A stretch of DNA of 64,000 bases from Pseudomonas viridiflava. Its GTDB lineage: Bacteria > Pseudomonadota > Gammaproteobacteria > Pseudomonadales > Pseudomonadaceae. This document shows, piece after piece, positions 42,541 through 51,250 of this stretch. The translations under genes and the position numbers were made by a program. The stretch's first letter is position 1. Every line of letters begins with the position of its first letter. The DNA is taken from the NCBI RefSeq assembly GCF_900580865.1, contig NZ_UTBZ01000164.1, positions 124,001 to 188,000 on the forward strand, given 5' to 3'. The notes under the pieces were generated by a model that made no database searches, was not told the DNA's origin, and saw nothing but the letters and a program-made list of their open reading frames with translations.

Positions 42541-42715
42541 CCCTCACCCCAGCCCTCTCCCCCAGGAGAGGGAGCCGACCGAGGTGTCTGCTGTCATACA
42601 TCGACCTGAAAGATTGAGTCGATTGTAGATTCACAACAGAACTTTCAGGTCGGCGTATTCCTTGAGCATCCCTCGGTCAGTCCCCTCGCCCTCTGGGAGA
42701 GGGTTAGGGTGAGGG
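42541..42715. repeat. Modular repeat element with inverted ends and one internal unit
   Basis: Same near-complementary ends as 25789-26091 (CCCTCACCCC... and ...GGGTGAGGG), but only one copy of the GCCGACCGAGGTGTCTG unit. It also keeps the shared right part containing TCAGGTCGGCGTA. It lies between the Lrp gene and the DUF2788 gene; the rest of that gap contains only the DUF2788 upstream region. Confidence 0.8.
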
Positions 42716-42811
42716 CAACAGTTCCGGATCAGACCCAGATCAATGCCACCCCACATACCTTGGCGTATACTCGCCGCGCCCTTTTAGCCGCGTGCGCGCC
42801 GGAGATGCCCA

Positions 42812-43021
42812 ATGGATCCAGCCTTATTAGAAGAGTGGATGATGACCGGACTGGTCAGCATCCTGATCATTTTCATGGGTTTCATCGTCTGGGATCTGGC
42901 GAAGAAGTCCAAGGCCGGGCGCTTTGGCTCGTTCATTCTGTTCTTCGTACTGGGCCTGGGCGTGGCCGCGTTCATCATCAAGAGTGTGGTGATCGGCCTG
43001 ATCGAATCCGGCGCTCTATAA
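42812..43021 (+). CDS. DUF2788 family small membrane protein
   Basis: The 69-residue protein has two hydrophobic helices (about 12-29 and 40-60) around a basic loop KKSKAGRFGS. It matches DUF2788, common in Pseudomonas. Role unknown. The 3' end overlaps the converging pseudouridine synthase by 6 bp. Confidence 0.82.
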   Translation: MDPALLEEWMMTGLVSILIIFMGFIVWDLAKKSKAGRFGSFILFFVLGLGVAAFIIKSVVIGLIESGAL

Positions 43022-43651
43022 GCGCGCCGGCACCTCCTTCCACTGACCCTGATCGAGCCCTTCGATCGTCCAGTCGCCAATCCTGACCCGCACCAGTCGC
43101 AACGTCGGCAGCCCAACCGCCGCGGTCATGCGCCGTACCTGACGGTTGCGCCCTTCGCGAATCACCAGTTCCAGCCACGAAGTCGGTATGGTCGCGCGAA
43201 AGCGCACCGGCGGATTGCGCGGCCACAGCTCAGGCTCATCCAGTTGCCGCGCCTCGGCAGGCAAAGTCATGCCGTCATTCAACTCAACGCCATCACGCAG
43301 TCGCTGCAACTGCTCAGCTGTCGGCACGCCTTCGACCTGCACCCAATAGGTCTTCGCCAGTTTGTGTTTCGGATCGGCGATACGCGCCTGCAACTGTCCA
43401 TCGTTGGTCAGCAGCAACAATCCTTCGCTGTCACGATCAAGACGTCCGGCCGGATAGATGCCGGGCACATCGATGAAGTCCTTGAGCGTCGCCCGCCCTT
43501 CGCCGTCGCTGAATTGCGTCAGCACATCGAACGGTTTGTTGAACAGGATCAGCTTCGGCTCGGCCGGTGGTGCCTTGGCAACACGGCGCGGGGAAGCAGA
43601 CTGAGGCTTCACGCCAGGGCGGCGGGAAGGTGGACGTGGAGGACGGGACAT
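43016..43651 (-). CDS. rluE: RsuA/RluE-family pseudouridine synthase
   Basis: The 211-residue enzyme converts a uridine in 23S rRNA to pseudouridine. Catalytic Asp lies in AGRLDRDSEGLLLLTNDG near residues 70-80, with KTYWVQVEG and REGRNRQVRRMTAAVGLPTLRLVRV. It lacks an N-terminal S4 domain and has a basic Pro/Arg-rich start, as in RluE. E. coli RluE acts on U2457, so that is the likely but unproven site. Confidence 0.85.
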   Translation of the reverse strand: MSRPPRPPSRRPGVKPQSASPRRVAKAPPAEPKLILFNKPFDVLTQFSDGEGRATLKDFIDVPGIYPAGRLDRDSEGLLLLTNDGQLQARIADPKHKLAKTYWVQVEGVPTAEQLQRLRDGVELNDGMTLPAEARQLDEPELWPRNPPVRFRATIPTSWLELVIREGRNRQVRRMTAAVGLPTLRLVRVRIGDWTIEGLDQGQWKEVPARL

Positions 43652-43721
43652 GGCGAAAAGAACATCTAACGGTCAGGGCTGCCAATGCTAGTAGCCTGAC
43701 CGTTAAATGACCATCAACAAA

Positions 43722-45185
43722 TCAGCGGAACGGCGGCTCGTCGAAACTGCGCAGTTTGCGCGAGTGCAGCGAGTTGAGCTCGGTGCGCAGCAGATCCACC
43801 GCTTCGATGCCGATCTTCAAGTGCTGGCTGACCGCGCGTTCATAGAAAGCGTTGGCCGAACCAGGCAGCTTGATTTCGCTGTGCAGCGGTTTATCCGAAA
43901 CGCAGAGCAACGTGCCGTACGGCACCCGCAAGCGGTAACCCTGGGCGGCAATCGTGCCACTTTCCATGTCCACCGCCACGGCGCGGGACAGGTTGATCAA
44001 CGGCCGTTCCTGCGCCCAACGCAATTCCCAGTTACGGTCGTCGTAAGTCAGCACGGTGCCGGTGCGCAGGCGTTTTTTCAGATCATCGCCCTTCTCGCCG
44101 GTGACATTGGCGGCAGCCTGTTGCAGCGCCATTTGCACTTCGGCCAGTGCCGGGATCGGAATATTCGGCGGCACCACGCGGTCGAGAATGCCGTCGCGAC
44201 GCATATAAGCGTGGGCCAGCACGTAGTCGCCAATGGTCTGCGACTGACGCAGGCCGCCGCAGTGACCGATCATCAGCCAGCAATGCGGACGCAGCACGGC
44301 CAAGTGATCGGTGATGTTCTTGGCGTTGGACGGGCCGACGCCGATGTTGACCAGCGTCACGCCGTGGCCATCGCTGGCGATCAGGTGATAGGCCGGCATC
44401 TGGTAACGGTGCCAGACCACACCGGCGGCGATCGCGGAGGCTTCGCCGTGATCCATGCCCTTCTCGATGATCACGTTGCCCGGCAAGACCATGCGCACGA
44501 AACGCGGGTCACTGCGCAATTGCTCCAGACCATGGACGATGAACTGGTCGACGTAGCGGTGATAGTTGGTCAGCAGAATCCACGGCTGCACATGGCGCCA
44601 GTCGCTGCCGGTGTAGTGCACCAGACGGCGCAGGGAGAAATCCACGCGCGCGGCGTCGAACAAGGCCAGCGGCAGCGGATCGGTGTTTTCCCAGTCGTAG
44701 AGACCGTCGGCGATGCCATCGGTGGCGGCGGACAGGTCGGTACTCGGGAACACCCGCGCCAGCACGGCAGCGGTGACGCCGGAACCGGCCAGTTCATCGC
44801 CCTGCTCGACTACATATGGATACGGAATGTTCTGCTGGCTGACGCCGACTTCCACGGTCACGGTGAAGTCGTGCATCAACGGCACAAGCTGCTCGAGCAG
44901 GTATTTGCGGAATGCCGCCGGGTGGGTGACGGTGACGCTGTAAGTGCCCGGCAGTTGCACCTTGGCGTAAGCGCGGGTGGTCTGCGGGACTTCGCCCTGG
45001 CAGTGATAGGTCAGACGCAGTTCGGGATAACGAAACAGAGCACGCTGCGCAGCGTCGGGTTCGACGCGATCCTTGAGGTAACGCTTGAGCGCCGAATTCA
45101 ACGCAGTGGTGGCCCGCTCATGCAGCTCGGCCAGACGATCCACGGCTTGTTCGGCGGTTTGAACAACAATAAACGCTTCGGTCAC
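43722..45185 (-). CDS. amn: AMP nucleosidase
   Basis: The 487-residue enzyme hydrolyses AMP to adenine and ribose-5-phosphate. It has an N-terminal AMN domain (about 1-190) and a C-terminal nucleoside-phosphorylase-like domain: VNIGVGPSNAKNITDHLAVLRPHCWLMIGHCGGLR, VAVDMESGTIAAQGYRLRVPYGTLLCVSDKPL. I chose a GTG at 45185 since AGGAAGC lies 6-7 bases upstream; the frame extends to 45221. It may help adjust the adenylate pool. Confidence 0.93.
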   Translation of the reverse strand: MTEAFIVVQTAEQAVDRLAELHERATTALNSALKRYLKDRVEPDAAQRALFRYPELRLTYHCQGEVPQTTRAYAKVQLPGTYSVTVTHPAAFRKYLLEQLVPLMHDFTVTVEVGVSQQNIPYPYVVEQGDELAGSGVTAAVLARVFPSTDLSAATDGIADGLYDWENTDPLPLALFDAARVDFSLRRLVHYTGSDWRHVQPWILLTNYHRYVDQFIVHGLEQLRSDPRFVRMVLPGNVIIEKGMDHGEASAIAAGVVWHRYQMPAYHLIASDGHGVTLVNIGVGPSNAKNITDHLAVLRPHCWLMIGHCGGLRQSQTIGDYVLAHAYMRRDGILDRVVPPNIPIPALAEVQMALQQAAANVTGEKGDDLKKRLRTGTVLTYDDRNWELRWAQERPLINLSRAVAVDMESGTIAAQGYRLRVPYGTLLCVSDKPLHSEIKLPGSANAFYERAVSQHLKIGIEAVDLLRTELNSLHSRKLRSFDEPPFR

Positions 45186-45292
45186 GATCAGCTTCCTGTG
45201 TTCTGACTTGCAGAGCTTCATCTTGCCTGCATCGTGGCGTCACGGGAACAGTGGCATGTTGGCAACCGCACAATATATGGGCCACCCCAATC

Positions 45293-45377
45293 CCTGTAGG
45301 AGCTGCCGAAGGCTGCGATCTTTTGATCTTGCTGTTTATAAGATCAAAAGATCGCAGCCTTCGGCAGCTCCTACAGG
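45293..45377. repeat. REP-like inverted repeat, family B (near-perfect)
   Basis: TGTAGGAGCTGCCGAAGGCT plus GCGATCTTTTGATC and its inverted copy flank an 11-base spacer. This is the best-conserved family-B pair in the window. It lies between the acyl-CoA dehydrogenase stop and the amn start. Confidence 0.9.
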
Positions 45378-45391
45378 AGATTTGTGTGGGG

Positions 45392-47041
45392 TCAGAGGAT
45401 TTGTGGGGTTGAGCGGGCGACGAGGGACTCGATGTCAAGGCCGCGTGGCAAGGCGCCGTAGGCGCGGCCGCCACCGCTCAATCGGCTGGCAATGAACGCA
45501 TCGCTGACCGCCGAGTTGCCGGCTTCCAACAACAGTTTGGCCTGCAAACCGAGCGCGATGTCTTCGGTCAATTGGCGCGCCCGGTACTGAATGTCGCTGG
45601 TGTCCTTGAACTGCGCCTGCAACTGCTGAATATGCGCAGCCAGTCGCTTGTCGCCATGGCCATCGCCCAACTCGCTGAACAACACATCCAGCACACCCGG
45701 CTCTTTCGACAACGCGCGCAGCACGTCCAGGCACTGCACGTTCCCCGAGCCTTCCCACGTAGAGTTCACCGGTGCCTCGCGGTACAGACGCGGCAGGATG
45801 CTGTCCTCGACATACCCGGCGCCGCCCATGCACTCCGCCGCTTCGTTGATCATCCCCGGCGCGCGTTTGCAGATCCAGTACTTGCCCACCGCCGTCACCA
45901 GCCGGGCAAACTGCGCTTCGTGGCGATCATCCAGGTGATCCAGCGCTTTGCCCATGCGCAAACTGAGGGCCAGCGCGGCTTCGCTTTCCAGCGCGAGATC
46001 GGCCAGCACGTTTTGCATCAACGGCTGTTCGCTGAGCAGTTTGCCGCCGACCTTGCGGTGCGCGCAGTGGTGGCTGGCCTGGGTCAGCGCCTGACGCATC
46101 AGCGAGCTGGAACCGACCATGCAATCAAAACGTGTCATCGCGACCATCTCGATGATGGTTGGCACGCCGCGCCCTTCTTCACCGACCATCCACGCCAGCG
46201 CGCCACGGAACTCCACTTCACTGGAAGCGTTGGACTGGTTGCCGAGTTTGTTTTTCAGACGCTGGATGTAGAACTGATTGCGCGTGTCGTCCGGACGATG
46301 GCGTGGCAGCAGGAAACAGCTCAAGCCCTTGTCGGTCTGCGCCAGCGTCAGGAAGGCATCGCACATCGGCGCCGAGCAAAACCACTTGTGCCCGACCAGT
46401 TCATAGGCCTGACCCGGGCCGCTGGCGCCGACCGGATAGGCCTTGGTGGTGTTGGCGCGCACGTCGGTGCCGCCCTGTTTCTCGGTCATGGCCATGCCGA
46501 TGGTCACGCCGGCCTTGTGCGCCATGCCGACGTTGCGCGGATCGTATTCGGTGGCGAGGACTTTCGGCAGCCATTGCTCAGCGATGTTCGGCTGCAAGCG
46601 CAGGGCCGGCACGCTGGCAAAGGTCATGGTCAACGGGCAACCGCTGCCGGCCTCGGCTTGGCTGTGCAAATAAGTCATCGAGGCGCGGGCGACGTGGGCG
46701 CCATCCTGTGGGTGCGCCCATGGCAATGAGGTCAAACCATGCTCGATCGCCGTGCGCATCAGCTCGTGATAAGCCGGGTGAAATTCCACCAGATCAATGC
46801 GATGGCCATAGCGGTCATGGCTGGCGAACGTTGGTTTGTTCTGATTGGCGAGGAACCCGGCTTCCATCAACGGACCACCGGCGAGCGCGCCGTAGGCATC
46901 GATCCGCGACTCCGCCCACCCGGCACCAAAGCGCCGCGACCACTCCTGCAACGGCAGGTCGATGCGGTACAGATTGGTGCCGTCCAGCGACGGTGGCTGG
47001 TTGGTGACTTCGTGGGTTTCGGCGAACTGATGCAGGTTCAT
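45392..47041 (-). CDS. aidB: AidB-like acyl-CoA dehydrogenase
   Basis: The 549-residue flavoprotein matches AidB over its length: NLYRIDLPLQEW, FHPAYHELM, LHSQAEAGSGCPLTMTFAS, GMAMTEKQGGTDVRANTT (FAD/substrate), GHKWFCSAPMCDAFLTLAQT, KLGNQSNASSEVEF, and AECMGGAGYVEDSILPRLYREAPVNSTWEGSGNVQCLDVLR near the C-terminus. AidB of E. coli is alkylation-induced, binds DNA and has weak isovaleryl-CoA dehydrogenase activity. Whether this copy repairs DNA or handles acyl-CoA is unclear. Confidence 0.87.
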   Translation of the reverse strand: MNLHQFAETHEVTNQPPSLDGTNLYRIDLPLQEWSRRFGAGWAESRIDAYGALAGGPLMEAGFLANQNKPTFASHDRYGHRIDLVEFHPAYHELMRTAIEHGLTSLPWAHPQDGAHVARASMTYLHSQAEAGSGCPLTMTFASVPALRLQPNIAEQWLPKVLATEYDPRNVGMAHKAGVTIGMAMTEKQGGTDVRANTTKAYPVGASGPGQAYELVGHKWFCSAPMCDAFLTLAQTDKGLSCFLLPRHRPDDTRNQFYIQRLKNKLGNQSNASSEVEFRGALAWMVGEEGRGVPTIIEMVAMTRFDCMVGSSSLMRQALTQASHHCAHRKVGGKLLSEQPLMQNVLADLALESEAALALSLRMGKALDHLDDRHEAQFARLVTAVGKYWICKRAPGMINEAAECMGGAGYVEDSILPRLYREAPVNSTWEGSGNVQCLDVLRALSKEPGVLDVLFSELGDGHGDKRLAAHIQQLQAQFKDTSDIQYRARQLTEDIALGLQAKLLLEAGNSAVSDAFIASRLSGGGRAYGALPRGLDIESLVARSTPQIL

Positions 47042-47137
47042 GACGGGCTCCTTGAATCAACCGGAGCGGTCAGTTAAGCACCGCCCCCAGACTGATCAAA
47101 GTGTCATACGCGCCGAATTGGCGGCGCTTTTACCCTA

Positions 47138-49492
47138 TCAACAGGACAGCACCCGACGCTCCAGTGCCGATTGCAATTCCTCGAATTTCACCGGTTTGTT
47201 CAGGTAATCGACCGGTGCTCCCGTGGCGCAAAGCTCGCGGTCCGCGGTCAATGCGAGCATGAACACCGGCAGATTGGCGCAGCCCGGCAAGGCGTGAATC
47301 TGGCAGCACAAGGACGCGCCTTCAGGGGCGGGCATCTGACAATCGATCAGCACCGCATCGAAGGTTTCCCGCTGCAGGCAGTCCAGTGCCGCTGCGCCAT
47401 TGTCAGCGGTGCGCACGCGAAAACCGAGCTTGAGCAACATGCCGCGCATCACCAATTGGTTGACGCTGTTATCGTCCACCAGCAACACCGTGCAATCCTG
47501 CGGTGCGCGAACACAATCGTGCGAAGGCGCGGCTATTGGCGCAGATTCAACCACCGGCAATTCGAACTCGACGTCCAACTGGAAGCGGCTGCCGCTCCCA
47601 GGTTCCGAGCGATGGGTAAGCTTGCCGCCGAGCAGCTCAACCAACTGTCGGCAGATCGCCAGGCCGACGCCCAGTCCGCCGTATTCACGGGTCATCGAAC
47701 CGTCGAGCTGGAAGAAGCGCTGATACATCGTCGCCTCGCCCAGGTCGGTAAAACCGATGCCGGTGTCGATCACCGCAAACGACAACGCCAGGCGATTGCC
47801 CGTCGACGGTTTGCCAGTCACCCGCAATGCCAGCCCACCGACACGGGTGAACTTGATCGCGTTATCCAGCAGGCATTCCAGGCATTGCGCGAGTTTCGCG
47901 CTGTCACCGTGCAAGCGATCCGGCAGGGTCGGCAGGACATCGACCTTGAAGTCCAGCGACTTGCTCGACGCATTCCCGTCGAATTGCACACGCAACGCTT
48001 CGACCACCGCGCGCAGGCTGAAACTGCCCGGCGCAGCCTTGAGCTTGCCGGCCTGCAATTCGGTAAGGGTGAGGATGCCGTTGACCATGCGCATCATGTC
48101 CCGCGCGGACCCGGCAGCGGTTTGCTGATATTGCTCCAGCTCCGGATCCATTTCGACCGTCTGCATCAGTTCCAGCGAACCGATCACACCGTTCATCGGC
48201 GTGCGCAGTTCGTGGGTCAAGGTCGCCAAAAACTCGTCTTTGAGCTTGTTGCTGTGGGCCAGTTGCTGGTTGAGCACTTCGAGCTTCTGACCGGCGTCGT
48301 ACAGCGTCTGCGCCTGTTGCTCGCGCATCGCGTTGATACGATCGGCCAGCGCCAGCGACAGCAGTGCCACTTCAATGGCCGAACCGATCTGGCTGGCGTA
48401 CATGGTCAGGAACACGTTCGGCAGCAAGCCCAGCACCATCAGCGTGTTGACGATGCCGCCGAGCAGAAACGCCGACCAGGCAATGATGAAATAGCGCGCC
48501 ACGCGCAAGCCGCGCCACCAGGCCAGAATCCCGGCGGCAAAAATCACCACGGTGAAGGTCAGCGCCAGCGTCGTTGCCAGGCGCAGGGCCAGGGCGTAAC
48601 TGGTCATCAGCGACAGGCCGATGACTAACGCACTGAACGCGATCAATCCGATCAGTACACGATCAAGCCCACGACTGTGGTTTTTGGTTTGCAGGAAACT
48701 GCGGGCGAACTGGCTGCCAAACAGGCCGGCGCAACCGATGAAGAATGGCGTGGCGGCGTTGGCCCACCACGGATTGTCCGGCCAGAAATACTCCACCGCC
48801 GCGCCGTTCACCGACAGCTGATAAAGGCCGAACGAGGCGATATAGAAGATGTAATAGAGGTAACTGGTGTCGCGCACGCTGAGGTAGATGAACAGGTTGT
48901 AGACCACCATCCCCAGCAACACGCCATAAATGATGCCGAGCACATAAAGGCGCACTGGCTGGTCTTCGAGGTACGCGGTACTCGACCATAATGTCACCGG
49001 CGCCTGGATCGAGCCTTCGCTGGCCAGGCGCAAGTACACGGTTTGCTGTTGCCCAGGCTCGAATGCAAGGTCGAACAAATAGTTGTTCTGGCGGATCTCG
49101 CGGCTGGCGAACGGCCAGGCATCACCGGTTTGCCGGACGAGACGGTAGTCGCCAGCAGCATCGGGCATGTACAGATCGAGATGATCGAGCGGTGGATACG
49201 CCAGTTCCAGCAGCCAGGTGCGCTGGGCGGCGGGATTGCTCGGGCGGTAATGCAGATCGATCTTCAGCCAGAACGCCGAACGCGAATAGCCGGCATTGAG
49301 CGTGGCTTTATCGTGAGGTTTGAAATTGCCGGCGGCAGCCTGCGCGCGAACATCGGCAATGTTCGCCTGACCACTCGGGTCTTCGAAGACTTGCAGCGAC
49401 CGGCCCAGAGGGAGGCTCTGGGTGAACTCGTCGAATTCGACGGCGCTCGCCATGAAGGGCAAGCAGAACAGCAACATCAGCAAATAGCGCAT
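47138..49492 (-). CDS. Hybrid sensor histidine kinase with 7TMR-DISM sensory domains
   Basis: The 784-residue protein has a signal peptide, a periplasmic 7TMR-DISMED2 domain (about 25-155), seven transmembrane helices (about 175-375), a coiled coil, HisKA with His near 427 in LTHELRTPMNGVIG, a HATPase (DNAIKF, GIGF, GLGVGLAICRQL) and a C-terminal receiver with phospho-acceptor Asp near 715 in VLIDCQMP and LNKPVKF. It senses an unknown external ligand, likely a carbohydrate-type DISM ligand. No cognate regulator gene is adjacent. Confidence 0.9.
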   Translation of the reverse strand: MRYLLMLLFCLPFMASAVEFDEFTQSLPLGRSLQVFEDPSGQANIADVRAQAAAGNFKPHDKATLNAGYSRSAFWLKIDLHYRPSNPAAQRTWLLELAYPPLDHLDLYMPDAAGDYRLVRQTGDAWPFASREIRQNNYLFDLAFEPGQQQTVYLRLASEGSIQAPVTLWSSTAYLEDQPVRLYVLGIIYGVLLGMVVYNLFIYLSVRDTSYLYYIFYIASFGLYQLSVNGAAVEYFWPDNPWWANAATPFFIGCAGLFGSQFARSFLQTKNHSRGLDRVLIGLIAFSALVIGLSLMTSYALALRLATTLALTFTVVIFAAGILAWWRGLRVARYFIIAWSAFLLGGIVNTLMVLGLLPNVFLTMYASQIGSAIEVALLSLALADRINAMREQQAQTLYDAGQKLEVLNQQLAHSNKLKDEFLATLTHELRTPMNGVIGSLELMQTVEMDPELEQYQQTAAGSARDMMRMVNGILTLTELQAGKLKAAPGSFSLRAVVEALRVQFDGNASSKSLDFKVDVLPTLPDRLHGDSAKLAQCLECLLDNAIKFTRVGGLALRVTGKPSTGNRLALSFAVIDTGIGFTDLGEATMYQRFFQLDGSMTREYGGLGVGLAICRQLVELLGGKLTHRSEPGSGSRFQLDVEFELPVVESAPIAAPSHDCVRAPQDCTVLLVDDNSVNQLVMRGMLLKLGFRVRTADNGAAALDCLQRETFDAVLIDCQMPAPEGASLCCQIHALPGCANLPVFMLALTADRELCATGAPVDYLNKPVKFEELQSALERRVLSC

Positions 49493-49795
49493 TGAAGCCC
49501 CAGCGTGGCTCGTCCGGTTGTGTCAGGAAGCCCCCCATTCCCTTTGAGTAGACGTAAAACCGGTATTACCTGTTATTGGTTTGGATCCAGACTAGCATAG
49601 CCGTTGATGGCCATTGAGCACCATCGAAATATTTCCTACAAAGGCTCTAGAACGGGCGTTTCAGAGCAAAGTACCGAGCTAGAGCTGTTGAGTTGGTCAA
49701 GTTGTGACAGTACGGTCGGATTCATCTGCAAGGTTATCGGCCACGCACAACGGCACTGAACCCGAAAATCAGCTTTGGTGGTAAGCTCGCGCACC
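49493..49795. other. 303-base intergenic region, no gene seen
   Basis: Holds the divergent upstream regions of the kinase and thiD. I see no TPP-riboswitch signature, REP unit or hairpin terminator. Confidence 0.5.
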
Positions 49796-50593
49796 ATGAA
49801 TATCTACAGCTCCCGCCCCGTTGTCCTCTGTCTCTCCGGCCACGACCCAAGTGGTGGCGCCGGCTTGCAGGCAGATATCGAAGCCCTGCTCGCGCAGGGT
49901 TGCCATGCGGCTCCGGCCGTCACCGCCCTGACCGTGCAAGACACCGTCAACGTCACTGACTTCCGCGTCCTCGACCGTGAGTGGGTGTTGGCTCAAGCCA
50001 ATGCCGTGCTCAACGACTCCGAAGTCGCGGCGGTCAAACTGGGCATGCTCGGTTCGCTGGAAATGGTCGACACCGTTGTCGAACTGCTTTCGGCGCACCC
50101 GCACTTGCCAGTGGTCTGCGACCCGGTGCTGCGCGCCGGCGGCGGCGGACGTCTGGGCAAGGACGAAGTCGGCTATGCAATGCGCGAGCGTCTGCTGCCG
50201 TTGTCGATCATTGCCACCCCTAACCTTCCTGAAGCGCGCATCCTCGCCGAACTGCCCGAAGGCACCGCGGACGAGTGCGCGGAAAAACTCCTGCCGTTCG
50301 TCAAAAACCTGCTGATCACCGGCGGCCACGGCGACGAAACTGAAATCCACAACCGCGTATATAGCCGCGACGGTCTGCGTGAAACTTTTATCTGCCAGCG
50401 CCTGCCGGGCAGCTATCACGGTTCCGGCTGCACCTTGGCCAGCGCCCTCGCCGGCCGACTGGCACAAGGCGAACATTTGGCCAGCGCTGTGCGCAGTGCT
50501 CTGGATTACACTTGGCGCACCCTGCGCGACGCCGAACAACTGGGCAAAGGCCAGTTCGTCCCGCGTCGCCTGCCGCTGGATTTCTGCTCGTAA
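49796..50593 (+). CDS. thiD: Hydroxymethylpyrimidine/phosphomethylpyrimidine kinase
   Basis: The 265-residue kinase phosphorylates HMP and HMP-P for thiamine synthesis. N-terminal CLSGHDPSGGAGLQADIEA, the ATP/Mg segment VVCDPVLRAGGGG, and the anion-hole/catalytic Asp region LPGSYHGSGCTLASALAG are present. It starts a thiD-thiE-hemL gene line with short gaps. No riboswitch is visible before it. ATG 49796 chosen from the family N-terminus. Confidence 0.95.
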   Translation: MNIYSSRPVVLCLSGHDPSGGAGLQADIEALLAQGCHAAPAVTALTVQDTVNVTDFRVLDREWVLAQANAVLNDSEVAAVKLGMLGSLEMVDTVVELLSAHPHLPVVCDPVLRAGGGGRLGKDEVGYAMRERLLPLSIIATPNLPEARILAELPEGTADECAEKLLPFVKNLLITGGHGDETEIHNRVYSRDGLRETFICQRLPGSYHGSGCTLASALAGRLAQGEHLASAVRSALDYTWRTLRDAEQLGKGQFVPRRLPLDFCS

Positions 50594-50611
50594 CGTCGTG
50601 AGGTCTGCCCG

Positions 50612-51235
50612 ATGAAACTACGTGGCCTGTATGCCATTACCGACAGCCAATTGCTGGCCGGCAAGTTTCTGTCTTACGTGGAGGCGGCGCTGGAAGGCGG
50701 CGTCACCCTGCTGCAATACCGCGACAAGAGCAGCGACGAAGCCCGCCGGCTGCGCGAGGCCGAAGCGCTGCGCGATCTGTGTGAGCGCTACAAGACGCGA
50801 CTGATCATCAACGATGATGCCGAACTGGCCGCGCGCCTCAACGTCGGCGTGCACCTCGGTCAGACCGACGGCCCGCTGTCGCCGACCCGCGCGCTGCTCG
50901 GTTCCAAAGCGATCATCGGTTCGACCTGCCACGCGCAAATCGCGCTGGCCGAACAAGCGGCCAAAGAAGGCGCGAGTTATGTCGCCTTCGGTCGCTTCTT
51001 CAATTCCAACACCAAGCCCGGCGCGCCGACCTGCAGCCTCGATCTGCTGGACGAAGCCAAGCGCACGTTGCACCTGCCAATCTGCGCGATTGGCGGCATC
51101 ACCCTCGACAACGCCGCCCCGCTGGTGGCCCATGGCGTCGACCTGCTGGCCGTGGTTCACGGTCTGTTTGGTGCCGAAAGCACCGCCGAAGTCACCCGCC
51201 GCGCCCGCGCGTTCAATGAATTACTGAAAGTCTGA
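50612..51235 (+). CDS. thiE: Thiamine phosphate synthase
   Basis: The 207-residue TIM-barrel enzyme joins HMP-PP to thiazole phosphate. Motifs LYAITDSQL, LLQYRDKSS, LIINDDAELA, GVHLGQTDG, IGSTCHAQIA, YVAFGRFFNSNTKPGAP and ICAIGGIT are all present. It starts 18 bases after thiD with GAGG before ATG. Confidence 0.96.
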   Translation: MKLRGLYAITDSQLLAGKFLSYVEAALEGGVTLLQYRDKSSDEARRLREAEALRDLCERYKTRLIINDDAELAARLNVGVHLGQTDGPLSPTRALLGSKAIIGSTCHAQIALAEQAAKEGASYVAFGRFFNSNTKPGAPTCSLDLLDEAKRTLHLPICAIGGITLDNAAPLVAHGVDLLAVVHGLFGAESTAEVTRRARAFNELLKV

Positions 51236-51250
51236 TTTGAGAGCCCGATC

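Noticed and set aside
43707..45206. Long open frame (499 codons) on the plus strand
   Set aside because: It is antisense to amn, whose protein motifs are clear. High-GC genes often leave an open frame on the opposite strand; no domain is visible.
47171..48628. Open frame of 485 codons on the plus strand
   Set aside because: It is antisense to the hybrid kinase; no recognisable protein features.
49493..49795. TPP riboswitch before thiD
   Set aside because: I looked for the conserved CUGAGA and ACCUGAUCUGGAU-type segments and found none.
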